From: BOKV01 sp041397525
Lineage (GTDB): Bacteria; Pseudomonadota; Alphaproteobacteria; Rhizobiales; Rhizobiaceae
Direction: 5' to 3'
NCBI GenBank assembly: GCA_041397525.1
Contig: JAWKWL010000003.1
Span: forward strand, 248,001-312,000
Length of the DNA: 64,000 bases
Positions 8,767 through 17,614 of the stretch are shown here, one piece after another; the stretch's first letter is position 1, and the number at the start of each line of letters is the position of its first letter. The position numbers and the translations under genes were made by a program. The notes below the pieces were generated by a model, which was given only the letters and a program-made list of their open reading frames with translations, was not told where the DNA came from and ran no database searches.

Positions 8767-11700
8767 CTATTCCGCTGCTTCGCGTGAAGTCCGGCACATT
8801 GCCAGGATCGCCCTCAGGCCAGCTGGGCGCACCGGCTTGTGCAGCATGAGTATTCCCTTCGCATCAGCGCTTGCCTTTACCGATTGTGTCCTGTCCGCGG
8901 TGACGAGTACCGAGGGGAAGTCACTGCCATGCAAGGCGCGAATGGCGTCTATCACGTCGATGCCGGTATCATTGTCGAGGTGATAGTCTGCGAAGACGAT
9001 GTCGGGCTCGCGACCCATTTCGGCAATGGCAATCAGCGAGGCTTCGCGGTCAAGCGCGGTTCGCACTTCACAGCCCCACTGGCTGAGCAAGGTCGCCATT
9101 CCTTCCAGGATCGAAGGATCATTGTCGATGCACAGGGCAAAGACTTCCTCAAGCCGCGCTGGCGAGGGCGCAGCCGTTTCAACTGCCCTGGCAACGGTGG
9201 CGACATCTCCGGCTTCTGCTTGTTCCACCAGGAAGCTGAACCAGGTTCCCTTGCCCTGGATCGATTTCACATTGACGGAATGGCCCAGAACACCGGCAAT
9301 TCTCTGCACGATCGACAATCCGAGGCCCAGGCCTGGTGCCTGCTTTACACCCGCATCAAGCCTGCGAAATTCGGTGAAGATGATTGCAAGGTCTTCCTGC
9401 GCCATGCCGATGCCGGTGTCACCAACTTCGATACTGATATTGCTGCCGCGCCTGCGGCAACCAACCAGTACCTTGCCGCCCGGCGTGTATTTGATCGCGT
9501 TCGAGATCAGGTTTTGCAACAGCCGGCGCAACAATGCAGGGTCGGATTTCAGCCACAGCGAGGAATTGACTATCCGCAATTCCAATCCCCGCTCCTGCGC
9601 TATCGGATCGAATTCGATGCGCATCTGTTCGAATATCCGGGCCACGGGAAAAGCCTGTATGCGCGTTTCCTGCTTGCCGGTATCAAGCCGCGAAATGGCG
9701 AGGACCGCCCCGAGAATGTCCTCAACCGATTCAAGCGCCTTGCCGACATTGTGCGCCAGCTGGCTGTCCTTGTGATCGCCCAGTCGTTCCAGCAGCGCCG
9801 AAGAATACAGCCGCGCGGCATTGAGCGGTTGCAAGATGTCATGACCTGCCGCGGCAAGGAAACGCGTTTTCGACACATTCGCCTCGTCTGCAAGGCGCGT
9901 TGCCTTTTCCAGTTTCTGGTTCGCGCGTACCAGTTCGCTGGTGCGTTCCTCCACGCGACGCTCCAGGGTTTCATTGGCCTCCCTGAGCGCCTCTGCCACC
10001 AATATGCGTTCGGTTATGTCATGCCATGTCACGACCAGCCCGCCGCCGGGCATCGGGCTGGTGCGTATTTCCAGAATTCGTTCCGAGGCTGAAAGTGCCA
10101 GCAGCCAGACTTCTTCTTCATCAACAATCTTCGCGGCCAGTTCCTCAGCCGTGATGCCCTGGCTTGCCAGGTCATGAACGGTGAAGAGCTCGCCTACGAT
10201 AACTTCCAGCGCGATTCCCGCATGGCCCATGCTCACCGGCAGACCCAGCAGTTTTCGGAACTGCCGGTTCCAGAATGCGAGCTTGTAATCGGAATCAAAA
10301 ACCGAAATCCCCTGATCCATCCGGTCAAGAGCCGATTGCAGGACATCGCGATTGTACTGAAGCGCTTCGGAAGCCTGATCGAGCAGTTCCAGATTGGCAG
10401 GGGTTGTGTCCTCGAACCGCTTCAGCAGCAGCGTATGCACAAGGCGTGACGACGACGCCCCGATGGCGCTGGCCAGCAACTGCTCCGAGAATTGCAGGAT
10501 GTCGGGATTGACGGTCCCGCCCGGTTCCGGCTGCTTGCCCATGGCAGTCCAATAGCTGTCAAAGGCCCGCTCGGTGCGTTTGGTTCCAAGATAACGTGAA
10601 ATGGTGGTGATGAGTTCGCCAACGGTCAGCCTGCTCATTGCGCGCCGCTTGCCCGTCGATTGCTCTGTATTGAGCGCTACAAAGGTGCTTGCCTGGATTT
10701 GTTCGCTGCCCGTCGCTGTCCGCGAAAGCGAACCCAGCACATAGCAAAGCGCATTGAGTGACAGGCTCCACAGAACGCCGTTGGCCAGCGGTGTCAGCCC
10801 TGTTCCCAAAATGCCTTCTGGTCGCAGCAGGCCGTTGCCGAGCGGACCAGCCACCAGCAACCAATGGTCAGGATCCAGCAAGGTTGGCAACAAGAGCGTG
10901 TAACCCCAAACGGCGATGCCGCAGGTCATGCCGGCAATTGCTCCGCGTGAATTCCCGCGTTGCCAGAACAGGCCGCCAAAGAATGCGGGTGCCATCTGCG
11001 AGATCGCCGCAAACGATACCAGTCCGATGGAAGCGAGGGCCTGCGAATTGTCTGCCGCGCGATAATAGACATAGGCCAGGAACATCAGGACCATGATGGC
11101 GCTGCGGCGAATGTGCAGTATCAGGTTCTCCATGTTGTAGCCGCTCGGTTGAGCCCGGCCTTCCTGCCTGCGCAGGATCAACGGCAGCACGAGATCATTG
11201 GAGATCATGATCGCAAGCGCGACGCAGGCCACGACCACCATGGCTGCACCCGCTGAAAGGCCGCCGACAAAGGCGATCATCGCGACCATTTCATTGCCGC
11301 TCGACAAGGGCAGCATCAGCACGAAATCATCGGCATTGATCGCGCCGTTGAAGTGGACGTGCCCGGCAATGGCAATCGGCAGCACAAACAGGTTGATGCC
11401 GATGAGGTAAGCCGGAAACAGCCAGCGTGCCTGGCGCAATTCCTCTTCGGACCGGTTCTCGACCACGGTCACGTGGAACTGGCGAGGCAGCAAGACGAAC
11501 ACCAGCAAGCTCAGCAATGCCAGGATGGCAAAGCCACCCGCATCGAACCCCTTGTTGACGACGGCAGTAACTCTTTCATTGTCTGTGGCTTGGCGGGCGA
11601 GGTCACCGATCCCGTCAAACATGAACCAGGTGACGAAAACTCCCACAGTCAGGAATGCCAAGAGCTTGACGACCGATTCGACAGCTACTGCCAGAATGAG

Positions 11701-12273
11701 CCCGTCCTGATGCTCGGTCGCATCGGCGTGGCGCGTACCGAACAGGATGGTGAAGACTGCAAGCGTTACCGAAATCAGTACCGATATCTCGCCAAGCGCC
11801 ACCATGTCCTGATTGGCCTCGAGGCTGAAATGATTGATCAGCTTTGAGACTGACACCGAGACCGCCTTCAATTGCAGCGCGATGTAGGGGACGGTGCCGA
11901 TAACGGCAATCACAGCTGCAACGCCTGCAACAAGGTTGCTCTTGCCGTAGCGGGCACCGAGAAAGTCTGCAACGGAGGTAATGCGCTGTTCTTTCGACAG
12001 GCGCACGATGCGCTTGATCAGCGAATTGCCGAAGGTGATCAGCAGGATAGGGCCGATATAGATCGCAAAGAATGCCAGCCCGCTGGCCGATGCCATCCCT
12101 ACTGAGCCGAAAAAGGTCCATGTGGTGCAATAAATCGCCAGCGAAAAGGCATAAATACGCGGCCTGCTGGTGCTCGCTGGCCCTTGCCGCTTGCGATCAC
12201 CATAGCTTGCCACTGCAAACAGTGCCAGCAAATACAGGAATGCTGCAGCCAGAACGGCCCATCCCTGATACAT
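8767..12273 (-). CDS. Hybrid sensor histidine kinase with N-terminal sodium/solute symporter domain (CrbS-like)
   Basis: A 1168-residue membrane protein. Domains in order: a symporter-like region of about thirteen helices (1-560), a PAS-like domain (about 640-760, MDQGISVFDSDYKLAFWNRQ), a coiled coil, a dimerisation/phosphoacceptor helix with GHDILQPLNAARLYSS (His near residue 810), an ATPase domain with NLISNAIKYTPGG and GDTGIGM, and a receiver domain with the aspartate in VFADYHLD (near 1095). CrbS-type sensors use the symporter part to sense or carry a carboxylate, probably acetate. The ATG at 12273 follows a strong AGGGAGGAG; the frame is open further up without family similarity. It is convergent with the LuxR-type regulator, its likely partner. 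Confidence 0.93.
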   Translation of the reverse strand: MYQGWAVLAAAFLYLLALFAVASYGDRKRQGPASTSRPRIYAFSLAIYCTTWTFFGSVGMASASGLAFFAIYIGPILLITFGNSLIKRIVRLSKEQRITSVADFLGARYGKSNLVAGVAAVIAVIGTVPYIALQLKAVSVSVSKLINHFSLEANQDMVALGEISVLISVTLAVFTILFGTRHADATEHQDGLILAVAVESVVKLLAFLTVGVFVTWFMFDGIGDLARQATDNERVTAVVNKGFDAGGFAILALLSLLVFVLLPRQFHVTVVENRSEEELRQARWLFPAYLIGINLFVLPIAIAGHVHFNGAINADDFVLMLPLSSGNEMVAMIAFVGGLSAGAAMVVVACVALAIMISNDLVLPLILRRQEGRAQPSGYNMENLILHIRRSAIMVLMFLAYVYYRAADNSQALASIGLVSFAAISQMAPAFFGGLFWQRGNSRGAIAGMTCGIAVWGYTLLLPTLLDPDHWLLVAGPLGNGLLRPEGILGTGLTPLANGVLWSLSLNALCYVLGSLSRTATGSEQIQASTFVALNTEQSTGKRRAMSRLTVGELITTISRYLGTKRTERAFDSYWTAMGKQPEPGGTVNPDILQFSEQLLASAIGASSSRLVHTLLLKRFEDTTPANLELLDQASEALQYNRDVLQSALDRMDQGISVFDSDYKLAFWNRQFRKLLGLPVSMGHAGIALEVIVGELFTVHDLASQGITAEELAAKIVDEEEVWLLALSASERILEIRTSPMPGGGLVVTWHDITERILVAEALREANETLERRVEERTSELVRANQKLEKATRLADEANVSKTRFLAAAGHDILQPLNAARLYSSALLERLGDHKDSQLAHNVGKALESVEDILGAVLAISRLDTGKQETRIQAFPVARIFEQMRIEFDPIAQERGLELRIVNSSLWLKSDPALLRRLLQNLISNAIKYTPGGKVLVGCRRRGSNISIEVGDTGIGMAQEDLAIIFTEFRRLDAGVKQAPGLGLGLSIVQRIAGVLGHSVNVKSIQGKGTWFSFLVEQAEAGDVATVARAVETAAPSPARLEEVFALCIDNDPSILEGMATLLSQWGCEVRTALDREASLIAIAEMGREPDIVFADYHLDNDTGIDVIDAIRALHGSDFPSVLVTADRTQSVKASADAKGILMLHKPVRPAGLRAILAMCRTSREAAE

Positions 12274-12296
12274 GTACTCTCCTCCCTGCGCCAGGG

Positions 12297-12314
12297 CATG
12301 TTCGCGGGAACATG
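12297..12314. repeat. Inverted repeat upstream of the CrbS-like kinase gene
   Basis: CATGTTC and GAACATG, 7 bp each and separated by GCGG, lie 24-41 bp before the kinase start codon. The position fits an operator or a 5'-leader hairpin. A single copy was seen and no regulator can be assigned. Confidence 0.35.
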
Positions 12315-12565
12315 ACCTCGCCTGTACCTGGCGACTGTCGAATATCGAACAGCGCAATGAAAATTTGGAACACGAAACCGCAAGGTTTGTCCAGTCCGGC
12401 TATCCTGGTGGCTGCTCCGGCCGGGCCCGGCAGCGAATTCACTTAACCTTTGGTCAACTTGGCTGTATATGCACGGCTATAGCGGAATGAATCGGGAATT
12501 GGTTCCGCTTTACTGTCCAGGCACGACGCACTGGCCACAGTGTTCAAATTTCAAGGGGAGTTATC

Positions 12566-12994
12566 ATGATCAAGGAATTCAAGGCATTCATCATGCGCGG
12601 CAATGTCATGGACCTTGCCGTCGGTGTAATCATCGGCGCAGCGTTCAGTGCCATTGTCGGTTCACTTACCGAAGACCTCATTATGCCGATTGTCGGCCTG
12701 TTCCTGGGTGGAGCGGATTTCTCGAACTACTTTGTTGGCCTCAGCAGTGCTGTGACTGCCACAACGCTCGGCGCGGCGAGGGAACAGGGTGCGGTGTTTG
12801 CGTATGGCAAGTTCATTACCGCAGTCATCAACTTTCTCATCATCGCCTTCGTGATTTTCATGATGGTCAAGATGGTCAACCGCATTATGCCGCCTGCAGA
12901 GGCCGCAGCACCTGCTGGTCCTACAGAAGACCAGAAACTTCTGGGTGAAATACGCGACCTTCTGGCATCAGGCTCCAAGGCTGCCAAGAAGTGA
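12566..12994 (+). CDS. mscL: Large-conductance mechanosensitive channel MscL
   Basis: A 142-residue inner-membrane channel that opens under extreme membrane tension and releases solutes during osmotic downshock. The N-terminal amphipathic helix MIKEFKAFIMRGNVMDLAVG leads into the pore helix VIIGAAFSAIVGSLTEDLIM. The second membrane helix (AVINFLIIAFVIFMMVKMVN) and the C-terminal bundle helix (LLGEIRDLL) follow, so all expected parts are present at normal length. GGGGAG lies 8 nt before the ATG. It is monocistronic: divergent from the kinase gene upstream and closed by a strong terminator downstream. Confidence 0.97.
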   Translation: MIKEFKAFIMRGNVMDLAVGVIIGAAFSAIVGSLTEDLIMPIVGLFLGGADFSNYFVGLSSAVTATTLGAAREQGAVFAYGKFITAVINFLIIAFVIFMMVKMVNRIMPPAEAAAPAGPTEDQKLLGEIRDLLASGSKAAKK

Positions 12995-13019
12995 TCGCCT
13001 GAACATTGAAAAATCCGGA

Positions 13020-13045
13020 CCCGGCGCGCAAGCGCCGGGTTTTTT
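13020..13045 (+). terminator. Rho-independent terminator of mscL
   Basis: A perfect 8-bp GC stem (CCCGGCGC / GCGCCGGG) with a GCAA tetraloop is followed at once by six T residues, 25 bp after the mscL stop codon. Confidence 0.95.
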
Positions 13046-13315
13046 GTCCCTCATGCGTGCATATTCATGGCAAGCAGGGTAATCCCTTCGAACCGGTCCG
13101 GTCCGTAACATGTATGGTTTTTTTGCCTGATGTCGCTGGATCAAGGAATGTTGTACGATTCGTGGTGTTGTCCTTGCAATCAGTTGCAGGAAATTAACCG
13201 GATCGGGCAATTATCCGCCGGGCCTGGAACAACTGGCTGAAGGGCGGGCTTGGTAATTGGCCCTGTGTTTGTGCGTCCTCCAATTTCACACTGGTGTGGC
13301 AGGGAAACGGTGGCA

Positions 13316-15142
13316 ATGACGACAATCGAGAAAGTGGCACGCGACTTCAAACGGTCCATGATCATAATGGGCGTCTTTTCGCTCGTGACAAATCTGATGC
13401 TGCTGACAATCCCGCTTTACATGCTTCAGATTTATGACCGTGTCCTGCCGTCGCAAAGCACCGACACCTTGCTGTTCCTGTCGGTAATCGCGTTAGCGGC
13501 CCTTCTCGTCCTGGGCCTCCTCGAAGTGGTTCGCTCGATCATTGCCAACAGGGCTGCCGCACGCCTTGATACCGGTCTGTCTGATCTTGCAATGCGTACA
13601 GTCATTCGAAACGGAGCGATTTCCGGTGGCAATGTGCAGCCCATCCGCGACATAGGCGCACTGCGTGGGCTGCTGTCATCAAAGGTCGTGTTTGGCGTTC
13701 TTGACCTGCCATTCGCATCGATTTTCATCGCCTTCCTGTACTTCATCCACCCCGATCTGTTCTGGCTGACCCTGGCGGGTGCTGCAATCCTGACTTTCAT
13801 TGCCATTCTCAACCAGATGGCAATCGCCAGCGCATCGAAGAAACATGTCGACAAGTCGCTCATTTCTGCCCAGCGCTCGGAATATCTGGCGCGCAATGCG
13901 GATTCGATCCTTGCAATGGGCATGACGACCAATGTCATCAACCATTGGGGCAATGACCATGCCGACTCGCTCTGTTCTGCTGATCACTCCGCCAAGATCA
14001 ATGCCTGGTTTGCCGGCGCATCGCGCATCATTCGCCTCGGCTTGCAGATTGCCATCCTGGGTTATGGCGCGCATCTGGTTCTGGCCGGTGAAATGACCTC
14101 GGGCATGATCTTCGCCTCATCGCTCATTTCGGGTCGCGGCCTGCAGCCAATCGACCAGATCATCGGTGCATGGCGCCAGCTCAATGGTGGCTGGCAGAGC
14201 TGGAAGCGGCTCTCCACAGTGCTCGCCAAGGCCGATGCCCGCAGCGACTACACCAAACTGCCCGCTCCAAGGGGCCAGCTTGATGTGACCGACATTTTCC
14301 TGCCGAACCCCATTGATCCGGGCAAGCCACCGCTGTTGCAGCGGGTCTCGTTCTCACTGGCACCGGGCCAGTCGGTGGCAGCACTTGGACCGTCCGGTTC
14401 CGGCAAATCGACGCTGGCCCGAATTCTGGTGGGAGCCATGCGCCCTAGGGCTGGCCATGTCCGCCTGGATGGCAATGACATCTTCAATTGGGACCCGGAG
14501 GACCTCGGCAAGCACATAGGTTACCTCGCCCAGGACGTGGAACTCATTCCCGGCACCATCGCCCAGAACATTTCCCGTTTCGAGCCCGGCGCCAAGGATG
14601 AGAATATCGTAATGGCAGCACGCCTTGCCCATGTCGAGGACCTGATCCAGCGGATGCCAAAGGGCTATGACACCCCGATCGGACCGGGAGGATTGCAAAT
14701 TTCGGGCGGCGAAAAACAGCGTATCGCGCTTGCCCGTGCCTTTTACGGCAAGCCGCAATTCATCGTTCTCGACGAACCCAATTCGAGTCTTGATCGCATC
14801 GGCGAAATGGCCTTGATGCGCGCCCTTGGGGCAGCGCGCAAGGTTGGCATCACGGTTTTCATCATCACCCAGCGTGAAATGGTTTTGGCTGGCGTCGACA
14901 AGATCATGCGTATGCAAAATGGTGTCGTGCTTGATTTCGATGACCGCGACGTGATCATCGCGCGATCACGGGAGGAGGCGCAAAAGGCGCAGGCCCAGAA
15001 CACCACCTCCAATGCAGGCGCCGCTTCCGGCTCCAATTCGGGTGGGCGGCAACCTGATACGGGAGCTTCGCGCAGACCTCCTTCACGCCAGGCTCCGGCT
15101 GCTGCTGCAAACTCAGACCGCGTCAATGAGAGGCAGGACTGA
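13316..15142 (+). CDS. Type I secretion system permease/ATPase (PrtD/HasD/RsaD family)
   Basis: A 608-residue inner-membrane ABC exporter. Residues 1-300 form the membrane domain, starting with a PrtD-like segment (LMLLTIPLYMLQIYDRVLPS). The ATPase domain (about 320-555) has the Walker A GPSGSGKST, signature LQISGGEKQRIALARA, Walker B FIVLDEPNSS and the H-loop region. There is no N-terminal C39 peptidase, so the substrate should carry a C-terminal secretion signal. The last 60 residues are a low-complexity tail rich in Ala, Gln, Ser and Gly, longer than usual. Its TGA shares a base with the adaptor start (TGATG). Neither an outer-membrane TolC-like protein nor an RTX-type substrate is encoded nearby. 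Confidence 0.95.
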   Translation: MTTIEKVARDFKRSMIIMGVFSLVTNLMLLTIPLYMLQIYDRVLPSQSTDTLLFLSVIALAALLVLGLLEVVRSIIANRAAARLDTGLSDLAMRTVIRNGAISGGNVQPIRDIGALRGLLSSKVVFGVLDLPFASIFIAFLYFIHPDLFWLTLAGAAILTFIAILNQMAIASASKKHVDKSLISAQRSEYLARNADSILAMGMTTNVINHWGNDHADSLCSADHSAKINAWFAGASRIIRLGLQIAILGYGAHLVLAGEMTSGMIFASSLISGRGLQPIDQIIGAWRQLNGGWQSWKRLSTVLAKADARSDYTKLPAPRGQLDVTDIFLPNPIDPGKPPLLQRVSFSLAPGQSVAALGPSGSGKSTLARILVGAMRPRAGHVRLDGNDIFNWDPEDLGKHIGYLAQDVELIPGTIAQNISRFEPGAKDENIVMAARLAHVEDLIQRMPKGYDTPIGPGGLQISGGEKQRIALARAFYGKPQFIVLDEPNSSLDRIGEMALMRALGAARKVGITVFIITQREMVLAGVDKIMRMQNGVVLDFDDRDVIIARSREEAQKAQAQNTTSNAGAASGSNSGGRQPDTGASRRPPSRQAPAAAANSDRVNERQD

Positions 15143-16524
15143 TGAACGCTCCGAAAAAACCCGGCGCGGCTATGCCCGCGGATCTTGCCATGATGTCCGG
15201 TGGCGGTGCGCCACAGCAGCCATCCTGGCAGGAAAAAGTGCCAATCCGCATGGCGACCTCGGTCCTTTTCGGCCTGCTTGTCGTAGCGGTTTTCATCGCA
15301 GGTTTTGGTGTTTGGGCAGCGACCGCGCCGCTTTCTGGCGCAGCCGTTGCTACCGGCATTGTCCAGGCCAGCGGCCAGAACCTTGTCGTTGAACACCTTG
15401 AAGGTGGCATCATCAAGGATATTCTGGTCAAGGAGGGGGATCGTATCAGGGCTGGTGACACCATCATGCTGCTTGACGATACCAGGGTGCTGGCCGAACG
15501 AAACCGGGTCAATGTTGCATTGATCGCTACGGAGGCGAGCCTGGTGCGCGCGCAGGCAGAGCGCGATGGCAAGACGGAAATCACATTTCCGGTGAAATTG
15601 CTGGCGGCAGCGCGCATCGACAACCTTGAAGCCGATATTGAGCAACAACGCGCCGAATTTGCAAACCGTGCCGAGCGTCATGTCTCGGAGCTGGCGGTTC
15701 TCGACCAGCGTGCGCAGGCATTGCGCGACGAGATTGAAGGCCTCGAAATCCAGAAGACATCGGAGAACCGCAAACTGGAAGTTACGCGCGAAGAACTGGC
15801 AGACAAGGAAAGCCTTTTGAATAAGGGGCTGACCTCGCGCAGTCAGGTCAACCAGCTTCAGCGCGCCGAGGCCGATTCGCTTGGACGCATCGGCGCACTG
15901 ACTGCAACAATCGGCCAGCGCAAGACAGCCATTGCCGAGATTGAGGAACAACGCGTCGGCCTGGCGGCTACACGGCGCGAGACGGCATCGACGCAGATAA
16001 ACGACATCCGTTCCAGGCTTTCCGACCTGCGCGAACAATTGCGCACCCGTGACGACATCTTGTTGCGCTCCATCATCCGCGCGCCTGCTGACGGCGTTGT
16101 CGTCAAACTCGCCAAGAACACCGTCGGCAGCGTTGTGCGCCCGGGCGAGGCTGTGGTTGAAATGCTTCCGACCGGCAATGAGCTCATCATCGATGCGCGG
16201 ATATCGCCGCGTGACATCGATTCTGTGAAGGTCGGTCAGGATGCTGAGCTTCGACTGACTGCTCTCAACAACCGCACCACGCCGCAAGTGCCGGCCACCC
16301 TAATTTATGTCTCTGCCGACCGCCTGGTCGATCCCAACAGCCGCGAACCCTATTATGTGGCGCGTCTGGAGATGAGCCCGGACCTGCCTGCGGGCCTTGG
16401 CAAGGACCAGATTTACCCCGGCATGCCTGTCGAGGCTTTTATCAAGACCGGTGACCGGACATTCCTTGAATATCTGGTTCGGCCAATACAGGACAGTTTT
16501 GCAAAGGCATTCCGCGAGGAGTAG
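15142..16524 (+). CDS. HlyD family type I secretion periplasmic adaptor (PrtE-like)
   Basis: A 460-residue membrane fusion protein that links the ABC exporter to an outer-membrane channel. One membrane helix (about 36-58, FGLLVVAVFIAGFGVW) follows a short cytosolic part. A lipoyl-type half motif (VVEHLEGGIIKDILVKEGD) opens the periplasmic part, a long coiled-coil hairpin spans about 120-300, and the second lipoyl half and beta-barrel follow (IIRAPADGVVVKLAKNTVG, then VEMLPTGNELIIDARI). It ends with GMPVEAFIKTGDRTFLEYL, the usual HlyD C-terminus. The start codon overlaps the exporter stop, so the two are coupled. Confidence 0.95.
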   Translation: MNAPKKPGAAMPADLAMMSGGGAPQQPSWQEKVPIRMATSVLFGLLVVAVFIAGFGVWAATAPLSGAAVATGIVQASGQNLVVEHLEGGIIKDILVKEGDRIRAGDTIMLLDDTRVLAERNRVNVALIATEASLVRAQAERDGKTEITFPVKLLAAARIDNLEADIEQQRAEFANRAERHVSELAVLDQRAQALRDEIEGLEIQKTSENRKLEVTREELADKESLLNKGLTSRSQVNQLQRAEADSLGRIGALTATIGQRKTAIAEIEEQRVGLAATRRETASTQINDIRSRLSDLREQLRTRDDILLRSIIRAPADGVVVKLAKNTVGSVVRPGEAVVEMLPTGNELIIDARISPRDIDSVKVGQDAELRLTALNNRTTPQVPATLIYVSADRLVDPNSREPYYVARLEMSPDLPAGLGKDQIYPGMPVEAFIKTGDRTFLEYLVRPIQDSFAKAFREE

Positions 16525-16588
16525 GAAGGGAAGCTGTCAGTCCCGACTGTCTGTCATTGCCAATCCGATTCGCCCGGACCCTGAAATC

Positions 16589-16939
16589 ATGAAACGATTT
16601 CTCTTTGCCTTCTTCAATTCGCTTGCCGGCCTGCGCTGGGCTTTCCGCAACGAGGCGGCTCTGGGCGAGGAGATGGTACTGCTCGCACTGTCCATACCGG
16701 CAGGCCTGTTGCTGACTACGGACCCGTGGCGGCTTCTGGTGCTTTGGGGCGTACTGGCCCTGCTGCTGGCGATCGAACTGCTCAACACCGGCATCGAAAA
16801 ACTGGCCGACCGGATAACACGCGATTCGGATGATCTGGTGCGCATAGCCAAGGATTGCGGCTCGGCAGCAGTCCTGATGCTGACGCTGATTAGCGCTGGC
16901 GCCTGGGGGATCGCGCTGTGGGAGCGGCTGTCGGAGTGA
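16589..16939 (+). CDS. dgkA: Diacylglycerol kinase (prokaryotic DgkA type)
   Basis: A 116-residue membrane enzyme with three transmembrane helices that phosphorylates diacylglycerol to phosphatidic acid, recycling lipid from osmoregulated glucan synthesis. The conserved GLRWAFRNEAALGEE and IELLNTGIEKLADRI segments carry the acidic residues that bind ATP-Mg and the substrate. The ATG at 16589 gives the usual family length; the longer open frame upstream overlaps the adaptor gene and has no similarity. It is co-oriented with the secretion genes, 64 bp downstream, and is followed by a tRNA gene on the other strand. Confidence 0.94.
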   Translation: MKRFLFAFFNSLAGLRWAFRNEAALGEEMVLLALSIPAGLLLTTDPWRLLVLWGVLALLLAIELLNTGIEKLADRITRDSDDLVRIAKDCGSAAVLMLTLISAGAWGIALWERLSE

Positions 16940-17004
16940 TATCGCGCGGACAGCCCGCGCCATTGCAGGTGTTGAGCAAAGCGAAACTGCCGTGAGATCG
17001 AAAA

Positions 17005-17079
<75 letters not shown>

Positions 17080-17209
17080 TTTTCAAAAAGGTCTGTTGAA
17101 GACGGGTGGCTTTTGCCACATGGTAGCCCGTCTTGCAAGCAGGGATTGGAGCCTTGTTTACAGTGGTGCCTGCAAGCTGGCGGACAAACATTGATCCAGG
17201 AGCATTGTG

Positions 17210-17416
17210 ATGGCCAGACCCACCAAAAATGCCGGAAACAACCTGCGCGCCAACCGGCTCCGCAATGCGCTTCGTGACAATCTGGCGCGGCGCAAGGAAA
17301 ACCTGCCTGCCGCATCGCAAACGGGCGAGGGCGGGGAAACTGCGCGCCGCAGGGACCGGCTGGTGCCCAAACTCGCCAGGCGCAATGACACAAAGGACGG
17401 TGATACTGACAGCTGA
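17210..17416 (+). CDS. Small basic hypothetical protein upstream of murA
   Basis: A 68-residue soluble, very basic protein: about one quarter of residues are Arg or Lys, with helix-forming runs such as NNLRANRLRNALRDNLARRK, then a Gly/Glu-rich middle and an Arg-rich end. AGGAG lies 7 nt before the ATG at 17210, and a GTG at 17207 is possible. Short basic proteins of this kind precede murA in several rhizobial genomes that I recall, which supports a real gene, but no function is known. The charge suggests RNA or ribosome association; this is only a guess. Confidence 0.68.
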   Translation: MARPTKNAGNNLRANRLRNALRDNLARRKENLPAASQTGEGGETARRRDRLVPKLARRNDTKDGDTDS

Positions 17417-17419
17417 ATC

Positions 17420-17508
17420 GCCGGTTAGGGGCAGGTTCCGGAGATTTACCGTAAACGAAACCTTTCATCCTTTGCCTTGATGCTGCCCCTGCTTTACTCT
17501 AAACCGGC
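17420..17508. repeat. Long imperfect inverted repeat in the murA leader
   Basis: GCCGGTT (17420-17426) plus AGGGGCAG (17427-17434) can pair with CTGCCCCT (17483-17490) and AACCGGC (17502-17508). This gives 15 bp interrupted by one 11-nt bulge, with a 48-nt loop. It starts just after the stop of the small basic gene and ends about 107 nt before the murA ATG. It has no T tract, so it is not a normal terminator; it may be an mRNA structure in the murA leader. Confidence 0.4.
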
Positions 17509-17614
17509 GCGAATTGTCGGCCTGCCAATTTGGGAAATTCCTCTGAGGTGCGTCTGCGGGGACCATTGCCTGCGCATCCGTCAGAAGTCAGCCAGAAATC
17601 AGAAAGCACTGCAA

